From contig CM028129.1 of the NCBI GenBank assembly GCA_016271365.2, positions 462,100,501-462,164,500 of the forward strand: a stretch of 64,000 nucleotides of DNA. The letters run 5' to 3'. The position numbers and the translations under genes were made by a program. Positions 1 to 11,077 of the stretch are shown here, piece after piece (the first letter of the stretch is position 1; the number at the start of each line of letters is the position of its first letter). The DNA comes from Neoceratodus forsteri. Lineage: Eukaryota > Chordata > Ceratodontiformes > Ceratodontidae. Under the pieces are notes generated by a model. That model searched no databases and was not told the origin of the DNA. It saw only the letters and a list, made by a program, of their open reading frames with translations.

Positions 1-1120
1 ACTTTTGTGTTGCTATCTTTCTTGATCTTGTTGTGATGTTTGTTGATGATGCTGCTATAGCAATGCTGGTGTTGTTGATACTTTCATCATTTGGATGAAT
101 TGTTCATGATAGAGAGATAATGGCTACTGCTGTTATGCAGAATAAGCTAATCCACATTTCTGGAGTAGGATGAGCCATCCTTTTTTTTCAACAGTCAAGG
201 CAAGGCAATTTGTGATGAGATGATCCGTTCTTTTTTCCACTTTTGATAAAGCTACAGCGGGAGACACAAAAGGCATTTTTGAGATAATCAGCGCCACTGC
301 AGCAGACGAAGGCTCCCTTCAGGGAACAGAGGAGGCTTTCATACAAGAGGAGGAGGAGGAGGCTTTTGTGCTGTAAGAGGAAGCTTTTCTGGATGAAGAC
401 ACCCTTCAGGGTATACCCTAGTGCTGGAGGAGGCTGGCTGTGCTGCTAACTATGTTGGTAGAAGGGGCTCGGTTTTGAAGTGCTGAAGGATTGAGTTTGG
501 TGCTGAGGAGGAGGCATTTATGCTGGAGGTAGAGGTTTCCATGTTGGAGGAGGCTTGGTGCTGGAGTTCTGCTGTCAATGGCTGTACCTGCAGGACAAGG
601 AGACACCGAGCAGGAGGACTGGATTGTTAGCTGGTATTTAACGATGTTCTATGGTTTGTAAGAGCTTTAATTGTTTATTATGATGTTATCTTTAAATATT
701 ATTTTTTGGATGAGTTGTTTTATTTCATTGTTATGGCACCCAAGGCCTCCGGGAAAGAACACCAAAAACAAATGAAACTATTACTACTACTAATAGGAGA
801 TGACAGTTGTAGTCACGGGGCACTAACAGCCTGGAGGACTGCCATGACATACCTCTGGAAGGAAATGGAAACTTAGTACCCTATGTGTGCTGGTTCACTG
901 TTGGAGATGCTCAATGAAGGCCTCAGCTATAACCTGGTGCAGAGAAGGCTGATTGGTGTTGTCACTGTCAATGGTTACACATACAGGGAGGAGACACAAG
1001 GACAAGAAAAGACAGTTTTAGTTAAGGAGCACCAACAGCCTGGAGTACCTGTGGAGGAAACAAACTTTTAGTAATAATGTGTGCTGGTACTATGAAACAC
1101 CCTCACCATCACAGCAGATG
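1..1120. repeat. Degenerate GC/purine-rich repeat region, no gene seen
   Basis: No convincing coding region. Between about 300 and 620 the sequence is built from variations on gctggaggaggct. Around 825-890 and 1035-1095 there are two loosely related blocks containing agcctggagtacct and atgtgtgctggt, which suggests an old tandem duplication of roughly 200 bp. The short open frames here lack any recognisable domain. This looks like the decayed left part of the minisatellite that follows. Confidence 0.4.
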
Positions 1121-1124
1121 AAGA

Positions 1125-2515
1125 ATGCCTTCAGAAAACACCCTACAGTGCTGGAGGATGATCTGGTTCTTGCTTGCTAACTCCAGTAGCTATGATAGCC
1201 CAAGAGATCACATTGCTGGAGGGAGGTTCATTTTGGTTGGCTGGCTGGTGGCAACTAGTTCTATGCTCGCAGAAGACAGCGGGTTCCTGGAGGTGGCTTG
1301 CTGGATAGTGCTGGCTGGCTGGGTCGTATTGGCTGGTGCTGGGAGGCCATTGATGCTGGATGGCTGCTTGTTGGCAATGGGTTCTGTGCTGTTGCCAGAG
1401 TCTGGATTCGAAGAAGACTTTGGCCAGCTGGTGGCTGCTTGCTGGTAGCTGGCATTGACTGGCTGTTATGTTGGTCCAAAAGTCTGAGTTAGAGGAGGAC
1501 TTTGGCTGGCTAGTGGCTGCTGGCCAGCACTGACCTGCTGCTATGCTGGCCCAAGAGTCAAAGTTAGAGGAAGATTTTGGTTGGCTGGTGGTTGTTGCTG
1601 GTGACTGATGCCTTCAGCTTTTGGTGCTGGCTGCTGGCTTGTCAGCCATGTGTTCTATGCTGGCACCTGAGTCCAAATTAGAGGAGAACTTTGGTTGAGT
1701 GGTGGATGGTGGCTGTTTGCTGGTGGCTACTGGCTGTTTCCACCACTTGATGTAGTCTGCAGTGCTACCAACATCCCCGACAGCGACAGGAACAATGCTG
1801 ACTTTCGACATTGCTCCCATCTTTAGAAAGTCTTTTCTGCGGGGTGCTTCACCCGTGCACCTCCATCTCTAAATATACAACTCTGAGTCAGAGTTGTTTC
1901 CAGTGATGGGTGGAATACTGGGAGTTGTGGTGCCCTTGTATAGTGCACCACAGTGACCTGATGGGATTCGGCACTGTGGTGGTGTTTCACTGTTAAAATG
2001 TCACTGTTGTGGGGTGATACCCTGCTGGCTTTGGCTTTGAGTGCTGGCTGGTGGATGCTTGCTGCTGGCTGATGACTGGTATTGACCAGCTGCTACACTG
2101 GTCCAAGAGTCCAGGTTAGAGAAGGACTTTGACTGGTTGGTGGCTGGTTGCTGCTGGCTTTGGATTTTGGTACTGGCTTTTAGCTTGCTGCAGAGGTTAG
2201 TGCTGCTGCCAGAATCTGGGTTTCAAGAGGAGATTGATTGATTGGCTGGTGGCTGTTGCTTGGTGACTGCTGGATTGTGGCTAGCTGTGGTTTGGCTTTT
2301 TGGTGCTGGCTTCTGGCTTGTTCACCACAGTATCTGCTCAGGTGACAGAGTTGAAGTAAGAGTAAGACTTTGGCTGGTGGCTGGTTTCTGGTGGTTTTGG
2401 TTTTGGTGCTGGCTGGTGGCTTGTTGACCACAGGTTCTACATTAGTACCAGAGTGCAGGTTCGAAGAGGAGTAAACTAGTGGCTGGTGGCTGCTGGCTGG
2501 CAGCTTGTTGGCCAC
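1125..2515. repeat. Degenerate minisatellite, left part
   Basis: Irregular tandem array rich in ggctggtggctgctgg. Each unit carries a marker close to agagtccaggttagagga followed by actttggctgg. I see the marker near 1396, 1478, 1552, 1668, 2104, 2213, 2343 and 2450, spaced about 75-150 bp with a gap. The segment 1790-2030 does not fit the unit and contains a small palindrome at 1877-1897. Open frames of 60-134 codons through the array are by-products of the repeat. The array resumes at 4957 after an insertion. Confidence 0.75.
2508..2515 (+). repeat. 8-bp target-site duplication, left copy
   Basis: The 8-mer ttggccac lies directly outside the left end of the 2.43-kb insertion and is repeated exactly at 4949-4956. 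Eight-base duplications are the usual size for hAT transposons. Confidence 0.75.
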
Positions 2516-4948
2516 TAGAGCTGTGCAGAATGGTAACATTCTGAATCCATGGAATTTAAGCAAAATTTCACAAAATTCCATCAAATTTGCGGAACTTCGC
2601 CAACATTTTGCAGAATTTTAAAAAAGTAGTAATTTGGTTATAACTCAATAATTGTTAAAGCTAGAGGTCTGACGTTTGGAATATTTACTTTTTGGGACAA
2701 TGTCTACAAATGTTCCAAATATCAGTCAATTTGGTTGGACAGTTCCCAAATTATAGGGGCTTGAATAGTGTCATTTTATTGTTTGTCTAAATTTAATGAA
2801 CATTTTTATCTGCATATACCTTAACGTCTATTGGGTTAGGGATCTTAAATTTTTTATGATTTCTTGATTGCAGGTATTCTAACAATGTGCCAGATTTCAT
2901 GACAATATGATGCATCGTCTCAAAATTATATGTGCTCAAAATTTGTCATTTTATTTTTTTTCAGGAAATTTCATGAACAAATTTTGTCTATGTATAACTC
3001 AGGCACCTTTGGTGCTAGAGATGTGTAAATTAGTATGGATAACCTTTTTATAATCCTTCTAAAATTATCTAAATATGGAGTGAATTATATAAGAGATTTT
3101 TTAAGTTACAGGGGTTCAAAACTTTACTATGTAAATATTTGCAAAACATTCTGAAAATTATCAAAAATGTGAATGTTTGTAACTTCTCTGCTCATATATG
3201 AATAGAGTTAACATTTGATATGCATATCCATAGTCCGTGTATCCTGGTGTCTAACACAACCTGATAAATTGGTTAAGCAGTTTTAATTTTGCAGAAGAAA
3301 AAAAATGATTAGTAACATTTTCTCACATATTTATGTTAGCTTATTCTGTAGATGAAGCATCCACAATTTTTTATGGACTTTAACATTAACAATGCACATA
3401 TAACTACTTAATTTGATAAGCTAGGTTGTGCTTTTGCAGTCCTGCTGTTCCTCACTGGTGACTATCCATCCCTCTCTTTGGCATAGCCAGAGTGACTCAG
3501 CAGAACTAATGATCCAACTGACATCCTTTTTGTTATTTACAGTGACAAACCTCCTTAAAACTTGAGTCACCTACTCCCTTTCCTATCAACCTGCTCTGTT
3601 GGAATAGCCAGAATTCTTTCTTCCTGCTGCCCAAGACATTGTCTTCCCCTACTACATGTTTTTGAGTACCTCTAAGTCCTAGACTTGCATGTACACCAGA
3701 CTCCCTGGATCATGAATTTACTGGATGTTATCCTTAAATATCCTGCATTCAGGTTGGAACTGCTGACACTCTGTGCTTTCTTGCTCCAATCTGGGGGCCT
3801 GCCACTGTTGTGCTACCCAGCTCAGCTGTCCATTTCTTGGTGAAACTGTGCATCTAACTGCTGAACCTGGTGACCCCCATGTTACCTGCCTCGTATACCC
3901 TTATCCTTTAATTAACCCCCCCCCCCAGATAAGGCTGAGTGAAAATAGAAAATTCTAGTTTTATGGAATTTTTCATTAAATGCTACAATTTTCACAAAGA
4001 CTCATGGAATTTGGCTTTAAGTAAAGATGTTATTTTTGCAGTTTCTCACAGCAAGCAATTAATAAAATTGGCACACACAGTCCCCTTGTAAGGTCTACAG
4101 ACCTGACAAATTTAATGGTATTGCATTCTCTAGTTTTAAAGTTTCAGGGGTTTATAAATTTGTAGTTTACATTCTTGCAAAATTAACTTTTTAAATGTTG
4201 TGAAAGTTTGACTACTTTTCATTTAATCCCATTTAAAGCTGAAAATATGAACTTTTTCAGAAATGACCATGTGGTATAGTAGTTTAAATGTTTAAACTTT
4301 GGTTAAATTTGGATATGTAGTTTTAAAATTAGAGGGAATTAACCGGAATTTAAATTTTAGCAACATGTTTTCAGGCTATAACGCAGTCCCTTTTAAAGCT
4401 AGAAATCTGAAACTATGTGCATATACAAATGTAGTGTGAACCTGTATACCTGGTATTTTTTGTAATATTTCAATGAATACTATCAAAGTTATACTAAAAT
4501 TGCAGAAATCCAAATTTTGGCAGAATATTTGACTACTTATAACTCAGCTCCCATTGAAGCTTGAGACTTAAAACATGGTGCCTATATGGATTCTATATGC
4601 TTCTCTAAATCCTGATATTGTGGATACATTTGGAGAAGAAATTTTAAAACGATCTCAAAATAACTGAAAATTAAATTTTGATTAAATGTTTGGCAACCCA
4701 TAACTCTGCCACCTTTTAATTTAGAACTCTAAAATTTGGCACACATTAGTAAGCCATCGGATACTGCTTACATTCCAAATGTGGTGTTATGTGGATGTGA
4801 ACTTTTAAAATTGTATTGCAATAACTGAAATTAAAAATTTTGTGAAATTCCACAGAATTTTCATGAAAATTACATGGAGTTCTGTGGAATTTTAATGGTC
4901 ATTCTGTGTGCATTCTGTGGGTGGAATGTCATATTCCATACATCTCTA
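2516..4948. mobile_element. Nonautonomous hAT-like DNA transposon (2433 bp)
   Basis: Seen directly: an AT-rich block sharply interrupts a GC-rich minisatellite and is flanked by the identical 8-mer ttggccac. The ends form imperfect inverted repeats: left tagagctgtgcagaat, right (reverse complement) tagagatgtatggaat. Eight-base duplication plus short terminal inverted repeats is the hAT signature, though the terminal bases are T-A rather than the commoner C-A. No transposase is visible, so the element would depend on an outside enzyme. The interior carries degenerate repeated modules around the phrase ataactcagc followed by aaagctagaggtctg (near 2639, 2991, 4376, 4535, 4699). A stretch at about 3427-3945 is less AT-rich and may be a second insertion. 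Confidence 0.7.
3427..3945. other. Unrecognised block inside the hAT-like element
   Basis: This part is richer in C and lacks the ataactcag modules of its surroundings. It ends next to a run of nine or more C residues at about 3918. I see no coding domain, no clear terminal repeats and no target duplication. It may be a separate old insertion. Confidence 0.3.
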
Positions 4949-4956
4949 TTGGCCAC
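4949..4956 (+). repeat. 8-bp target-site duplication, right copy
   Basis: Exact copy of ttggccac at 2508-2515. Removing 2516-4956 rejoins minisatellite sequence in a form seen elsewhere in the array (ggccacaggttctatgc). Confidence 0.75.
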
Positions 4957-5490
4957 AGGTTCTATGCAGGTGCCAGAGTCCAGGTTAGAGGAGGACTTTG
5001 GCTGGCTGGTTACTGGTGGCTGGTTGCTGGTGGCTGCTGGATTTGGTTTTGGTGCTGGCTTGTGGCTGCTTGCTAGTGGCTGGTGGTTAGTATTGACTGG
5101 CTGCTACACTGGCCCAAGAGCCCAGGTTAGAGGAAAACTTTGGCTGGCTGTTGGCTGTGTCTGCTTGATGGTGACTTTAGGTGCTTGTTTGTGGCTTGTT
5201 GGCCAAGGGATTTATGCTCTGGGGTTGCTGGTGGTTTCTTATGGCTTTGGCTGGTGGTGCTGGATGGTGAATAATTGGTCATGGGCCCTACACTGGTCCA
5301 AGAATATATGTTATTGGAGATTGATGCTACCTTTAGCTGGCTGAATTTGGCTGATGGTGCTGGATGGTGGCTAGTCAGCCAGGGGTTCAGTGCTGACTCA
5401 AGAGACAAGGTGGCTGGAGGTTGCTGCTAGCTTTGGCTAGCTGTCTTTAGCTGATGGTTCTCGATGGTGGCTACCTCACCATGGCCCCTA
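4957..5490. repeat. Degenerate minisatellite, right part
   Basis: Continuation of the array at 1125-2515. Markers occur near 4974 (cagagtccaggttagagg), 5109, 5300 and 5399, each followed by a form of actttggctggctg. A 156-codon open frame crosses this segment but is made of repeat-derived Trp/Gly/Leu-rich sequence and is not considered a gene. Confidence 0.7.
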
Positions 5491-6240
5491 CAAAACTGAA
5501 CAATTCAAAAACATTATGGAAGTTTAAAAGTGCTATGAACTTGAAAGATTGTGTGATGAGTACAACTGGCACACTCACCTTTACAGCCTGGAGGGATGAC
5601 AGTGTTCCACTTGTAAGGTAATGAGAACTGTGCAGGATTTAAGAAGTAAAACCTAATGAACTGTTGTTCACTTACCAGTTGATATGGAATCTGAAAAATC
5701 ACTAGCACTTTATGCATTGCAGTAGCCTTAATACCTATCAGGCCAAAAAGATATTAAAAAACAAAAGCATCACTACCAGATTGTACACCAATGTAAAGAG
5801 ATGTAGCGAATTCTAAATCCGCTGGTGAAGGGGATGCAAAATGGCCACTTCGCATTGGTGGAGCACAATGCAAAGTGGGCACCACAAAGTGTTCACTTCG
5901 CATTCTCATTATTACTTCACATTGTCATTATGCCTTAACGTAAAGTAAGGTGAAGTGACAAGTAAATCAGCAGCCCCCCATGCATCACATGGCTTACAGT
6001 ACTGTAAGTCACATGCTTTAGCCAGGCAGGAAGGAAGTGAGTCAGAGAAGCAGTTTCACTTTCTCCTTTGCAGTTGTAGAGGGAGAAGGCTTTTTGGAGA
6101 GGAGAGCAGTTTGTGTGTCAGAAAATGCTTTATTGCTTTTGTGCTGGAAAAAAAACCCAGCTTTTTTAAAAGTTACATCTTTATTTAGTTTTTGTATTGT
6201 ATTTGTGATTGTTTTTTTGGTAGTGAATTTTTTTCTAAGT
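5491..6240. other. Intergenic, no gene recognised
   Basis: No coding domain or repeat boundary identified. Around 5840-5950 short words such as cacttcgcatt and the unit ttcacattgtcattatg recur, giving a faintly repetitive stretch. It leads into a GT microsatellite. Confidence 0.3.
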
Positions 6241-6244
6241 TTTG

Positions 6245-6300
6245 TTTGTGTGTGTGTGTGTGTGTGTGACTATGTGTGTCAGTGTGTGTGTGTGTCTGAG
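6245..6300 (+). repeat. (GT)n microsatellite, interrupted
   Basis: A run of GT dinucleotides from about 6245 to 6268, followed by shorter GT tracts to about 6297 broken by actat and cagt. Confidence 0.95.
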
Positions 6301-6378
6301 AGTGTGAGAGTGAGTGCAGTTGCCGGGTGAAGGTTAGGCATTGACTGTGGACTCATTTATAGTCAGGGTCGGGGACTT

Positions 6379-7235
6379 GTGTGGGATGGACCCTGGACAA
6401 GGACAGTCTCTGGCCTGAGGGCACGGGCAGAGGAGGGGAGTGTGCCTATGTGGGGGTGGTTGTGTGTTGCTCGACCAGTCCCAACTCTTGGGTGTTGCTT
6501 CTCCCCCGTGGAAGCAGCAGCAGCACCAGTGCCACCAGTTGCTGCTGCACATCCACCTACTCTGCCACTACCACCACCACCGGTAGCAGCTGTAGGGGCT
6601 CTAGCATCACCCCTTCCTTCCACCACTTCCACAGCTGCAGGAGGTGCCCCAGGAAAATGTAGGTGGTGCCAGGACTGTACCTGGTCCCCCCCTTCAGCTC
6701 CCCAGTCTGGGAGATTTTTAACTGTGTAGGGGGAGACAGCACAGTCATAGTGTGCCATCTGTGCAGTGTGCTGGCGTGCTGTGGCCCCCGGGGAACACAT
6801 CTGGGGACCGGTAGCCAGCACACCCACATGTTGAACCACCACAAGGTGGAGTGGCAGGCTGCCACGGAAGGGGCCAGGTGTCCACCTACTGGCTCTTCAG
6901 TGGCAGTGGCCGAGGCTGCTGCTGGGGTTGAAGTTGTGTCTCACTGCCACAGCAGGAGGAGGGCAACTGCAGCATCTGTTTCACCACCACCATTACCACC
7001 ACAGCGACCAGCACCACCCTCTCCACCACCACCACTACTTGGGTTTCCACCTGCAGTGGACCCCACCACAGTGCCTGCAACACAGGCTGACCTTGCTCTG
7101 GTGTGGGTGGCCCTGGAGGAGAACAGTGAGAGGGTAGATGCTGCACAGCAGCAGGTAGATACAATCCATCAACAGCAGCTGCAAATAGTCACAATGCTGC
7201 ACCTGCTACTGGAACACCACAGCATCCCACGTTAA
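6379..7235 (+). pseudogene. BED-type zinc finger and coiled-coil protein frame, probably transposon-derived
   Basis: The best part is an open frame from about 6663 to 7235 (190 codons from a GTG; no ATG seen in that frame nearby). Counted from there, residues 16-60 fit a BED finger: aromatic W16 and F19, Cys31-x2-Cys34, and His55 with His59/His60. A proline-rich linker (about residues 100-130) follows, then a Gln-rich helix at 135-180 that looks like a dimerising coiled coil. An upstream Ala/Pro-rich frame (6379-6729) overlaps in another phase and probably belonged to the same protein, so a frameshift near 6640-6680 is likely. BED fingers bind DNA and occur in hAT and related transposases and in genes domesticated from them. 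No catalytic domain is visible here. Whether this is a decayed transposon gene or an exon of a domesticated gene is open. Confidence 0.5.
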
Positions 7236-7437
7236 GGGATTGTTTTCTGGACCATCCCCACTACTGTGCTGTACTGCTTTTGTGTGTTTTTTTTGTTGTT
7301 TAATAATACACATTTTCCCTTCTGTAGTTTCAGTGCCTCAGTAATGTTTACTTTTTGTTTTGGAGTGCTTGTGGACAAGCTGTTGAGAGCAGTGCAAGTA
7401 TGATATGTCAAATTGCATGTGCAGTCAGTGTTGTTTC

Positions 7438-7439
<2 letters not shown>

Positions 7440-7482
<43 letters not shown>
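7440..7482 (+). repeat. (TG)n microsatellite
   Basis: Uninterrupted TG run of about 21 units following the end of the BED-finger frame. The opposite strand gives a His-Thr-rich frame that is a by-product. Confidence 0.97.
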
Positions 7483-7483
<1 letters not shown>

Positions 7484-7584
7484 CATCAGACATTGTGCAG
7501 CATGTTGAAACATATATTGCTGTTGCTGACTTGTTGCAGACAGTGTTTATGCTATAAAGAATAGCGAACAGAATACGGTATAGT

Positions 7585-7828
7585 TTATTGTCACCATCAT
7601 CATCAGTGGACTAAGTGATATGATACTTTTTAGAGGGGTCTGGCCAGACTGCACCTTAGTCACATTATATATAACTCGCACACATAACTTTTAGGAGAGC
7701 ATGTGTTTTTGGTGCTATGATCTCCTCAAAGTCATGTGTGCACTATGAGTGACTGAGGTGCACAGTGACCCGATACCTCTGAAAAAATATCATTTCACTT
7801 AGTCAGCTGGCGCTGATGGTACCAATAA
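7585..7828. mobile_element. Palindromic MITE/foldback element (~240 bp)
   Basis: The two halves are inverted repeats. Left begins ttgtcaccatcatcatcag then tggactaagtgatatg; the reverse complement of the right half begins ttggtaccatcagcgccag then ctgactaagtgaaatg. Similarity continues through the gcacctTAGTCAC region toward the centre (about 7700). No coding capacity. Target duplication was not resolved. Confidence 0.65.
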
Positions 7829-8109
7829 AATATACATCAGGTATTCTTTGTTATCTTTATTCTTGATAATGCAAAAGTCTTACCATATATATGTTTGCAT
7901 GAAGCTGTATAATGTATGCACACACCAGAAAGAACAGTGACGGCATACATGCAGTTTAGCACACCATACTCACATTGCTCAGTCTTCATGCTGTTTGTGA
8001 AACACTTAAAATCTGATTCATGAGTCCTGACACAAAGTAAACATTACTGAGGCTCTATAACTACTTTGCTTGTGAAATAGGCATGAAAGAGATTCACCAA
8101 GTTACAGCA
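7829..8109. other. Spacer with nothing recognised
   Basis: No gene, array or terminal repeat seen. Confidence 0.3.
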
Positions 8110-8717
8110 TTGCACCCGATATATGGGAGCCTTACTTCCCGGGGAATCTTTCTTGCTCCACAACGTGTAATACATTTCTGTGGAAACCACCCATAATATC
8201 ATTACAGTGTGTTACATCACAGAGGAATTCCCATTCATAAAAGCCACCCAAATTCTGCCCTTTCTCAGCAACATTAGGACATGATGCCAGGGAGAGACGG
8301 GTGCGTGCTCCATAATAGTGAATGTCCGATTGTCCAGCAGCTTTCCGAATATTTCTTTATTTTATAATGGTCAGTTTTAGATGAAACGTGTAGGGAAAGT
8401 TTCCAGTAAGAAGAGCCTTGTTAGTGGAAATGTGCCCACATTTCACCACAAAGTGAACCTTATAACATAAAGAAACGTTCAGATAGCTGCCGGACATTCA
8501 CTATAGTGGAGCACGCACCTGCGCTCGCCCTGGCATCACGTCCTAACGTTGCTGAGAAAGGGGGCAGAATGTGGGTAGCTTTTCTGAATGGGAATTCCTC
8601 TGTGACGTGACACACTGTAATGAAATTATGGGCGGTTTTCACAGAAATGTATTGCACTATGTGGAGCAAGAAAGATTCCCCTGGAAGTAAGGTGCCCACA
8701 TATTAGGTTATGTGCAA
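8110..8717. mobile_element. Foldback DNA element with ~260-bp inverted arms
   Basis: Left arm about 8110-8375 and right arm about 8455-8717 are inverted copies with a spacer of roughly 80 bp. Matching segments include ggggaatctttcttgctcca, cagaggaattcccattca and gtgcgtgctcca with aatgtccg. Identity looks high, around 85-90 percent by eye. The outer ends read ttgcac. There is no transposase frame; the 79-codon frame in the right arm has no domain. Confidence 0.8.
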
Positions 8718-9312
8718 CACCATAACTATGCAACATGGTGAACCTCTGTAAAGCAGCAGCGCAACAATCTGTTGTGAACTCTGAGCTATATTTTTTAATG
8801 CTATGTTACAACTTCCTTTACTTACATCCTGACTGGAATATACAAGAATTTCCAGTAGTTGAGTCTGCTGTACTACCTTTTTTCATGTGTGAAATAATGA
8901 AAGGAGCAGTCCTTTTAAATTGGTGCTGACCAGGTCTTTGTCATTGTTTTCCTCTGCTTTTCTCCATCACATCAGTTAGTTGTTATATATCACTTGTTGT
9001 AAATTAACAGTTATGCAGCAGACAGTGTTTTATGACTCACAGAACAATATTTATTGAAAAGCAGCTGCAAATAAATACAAACTTGGTCAGAACAATATTG
9101 AAAGGTTTTGCTCATTTTTTCATACATGAAAAAAGTAGTCACCTAATTAAAGCAGATAGGAATTGTGAAAAGAAGCGTATCATTCAAGTCACGACTCGGA
9201 GGTAACTAGTGGCTGTGGCAATGTAAAGTAGCATAAAAAAGTACAGTTCAAAATTTTCACTACATTCTTGCAATGCTGCTTTACTTGATAATGTCAGTAT
9301 GACATCATGAGC
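8718..9312. other. Spacer with nothing recognised
   Basis: AT-rich, no coding domain. A 64-codon frame at 8735-8929 has no recognisable motif. Confidence 0.3.
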
Positions 9313-9935
9313 TCACAATCACACAGCACTCAAAATGCATCCTCCTTGTGTGCAGAAAATTGGCAAGTGGTAACAAAGTGAAATGGGAGTGTTTCTTTTT
9401 ATTTAGTTGTTTAACCCGGAGTAGCACACTAAGCTGAAAGATTTTTTTACAGGAGTGACCTGGGAGAACAGAGAAGTTAAGTGACTTGCTCAAGGTCACA
9501 CAGTATGCAAATGGAAACTGTGGGATTCAAACCCAGGTCTGGCCTGGTGAATGTCACCAGATTTGCAGCTGAGAGCCTTAAACCACTGCACTATACTGCC
9601 ACCCTTTCAGCACATACAAAGTCTCCCAGAATTAATGGCACACTCAGTCATGGCGCAGTGGTGGTGCAGAGTCCACAGATTTTTCTGCATGGCCACAATG
9701 CATCCGCCTTTGTGTGCAAAAAATTGACAAGTGATAACAAAGTGAAATGGGAGTGTTTCAGCATATACAAAGTCCCCCAGAATTAATGGTGCACTCAGTC
9801 ATGTGTGCGGTGGTGGCAAGTCCCCAGATTTTTTCTGCATGCCCAAAATGCATCCCTCTTGTGTGCAGAAAATTGACAAGTGGTAACAAAATGAAATGGA
9901 GCATTTCAGCACATACAAAGTCCCCAGAATAAAAT
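9313..9935 (+). repeat. ~150-bp tandem repeat, about 2.5 units, split by a SINE
   Basis: Units contain cagcacatacaaagtc, ccagaattaatg, gcactcagtcatg, aatgcatcc, tgtgtgcagaaaattg and aagtgaaatggga. The start marker recurs at about 9609, 9760 and 9908 (period about 150). A truncated unit lies at 9313-9395, ahead of the SINE at 9396-9604, and the phase continues across the SINE. Confidence 0.8.
9396..9604 (-). mobile_element. tRNA-headed SINE with MIR/CORE-like body
   Basis: On the minus strand the element starts gggtggcagtatagtgcag (A-box region of a tRNA-like promoter) and carries the B-box-like ggtttgaatccc. Next comes a CORE-SINE-like segment, gtgaccttgagcaagtcac and ttaacttc, then a 3' tail close to gggttaaacaactaaataaa. 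It sits inside a 150-bp tandem repeat with tttc on both sides (9392-9395 and 9605-9608), and the repeat reads on without loss when the SINE is removed. RNA polymerase III transcribes such elements and a LINE mobilises them. Further copies lie at 48559 and 49577. Confidence 0.85.
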
Positions 9936-11060
9936 GATGACTGTGATGAACTGTTGCTGGTCCAATGTGTTCTCTGAGGCGATTCGACCAAATGCATGTG
10001 ATCATCTCAACTGAATGGAAGGGTGCCCTTTGTCTGTACACTAATTGTAGCCTTGTGAGTTGATATATATAGATATATGTTTGTGTATTTTGTAGGTAAG
10101 CAGGGGTTGACATGGACATGCACTCATGGTATTGTTCTGTATCACAGGTCACAGAAACTGCTGGTGTGCTTACATTCAGTGCTTGATGAGAAATTGTTTG
10201 CATTGAAATTGAAATGGATAACTCTCAAGCACATGAAGCTAAGTATTTCTTTTTCTTTTTGGAGGGTTGGGGAAGCATACTTGCAGGTTTATCTGTAATG
10301 GTTTCTTATTTTGTTAATTCTTCACAGATTTCATCTGCTTCCTTCTGGACTCTGGTTGTTAATGATGGTCATGGTCATCTAATGAAACGACTTTCGTGTT
10401 GCATGTGTGCCCCAGCCGGGGAGGGGGCCTGATGTTGAAGAACTTGTTTGTATAAGGCTACTTTGACAAAACAACAAAGCATCTGGAAGTTTCCTAAAAA
10501 AAGAAATGAATGATTTCTTACAACTTAATTGTAATTTGTGTCTCCCGAGTTCCCAATCTCAAGTCAAGTTTCATTTCAAACCCACATCTTGTCAAGTTAC
10601 AAGTAACACAACCTGTGTGCAACCTTTTCAACACTGTCATGGTCAAGGCTGCACAGCTGCAAGTTCAGAATACAGTGCATGAGTGATATCTTACAGAAAT
10701 AGTTTTGGTGACGTGCACATGTCACTTAGTTTATGAATCATACTCAGTCACATTTGCTGCAGTCTTTCCAAAACAATGAAAGGGATGAAATAAAATCTTC
10801 ATACTTACCAGAATGGATTTCACATGGATATTCCATAGGTTCCTCTGTATGGTACAGCTGCAGTACCATTCCCACTGAGTTTCAGCGAAAGAGACTTTTT
10901 GTTAACCTATAAAAAAAAAAAAAAATAAGTGTACTGTATGTGTTTGACCATTGCGGCTCTGAAAAGCTACAGAACACAAAACATACAACTGAAGGACGTG
11001 AAATAGCATAACAAACATGACTACACTACTCACTTTATGGTTTAAGTATTAAGAAGCTTT
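9936..11060. other. Intergenic, no gene recognised
   Basis: No coding domain. It contains a short tatatata stretch near 10060-10080 and an A-rich tract at about 10909-10926. Small open frames lack motifs. Confidence 0.3.
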
Positions 11061-11077
11061 GTGTGTGTGGCTGATGG

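Noticed and set aside
4874..5344. 156-codon Trp/Gly/Leu-rich frame resembling a membrane protein
   Set aside because: Starts inside the hAT-like element and continues into the minisatellite; hydrophobicity comes from the ggctggtgg repeat.
7232..7513. His-Thr-rich minus-strand frame
   Set aside because: Translation of the TG microsatellite; the rest has no domain.
9570..9604. tRNA-like promoter boxes suggesting a tRNA gene
   Set aside because: The A and B boxes belong to the head of the SINE; no acceptor stem or full cloverleaf, and the CORE-like body follows.
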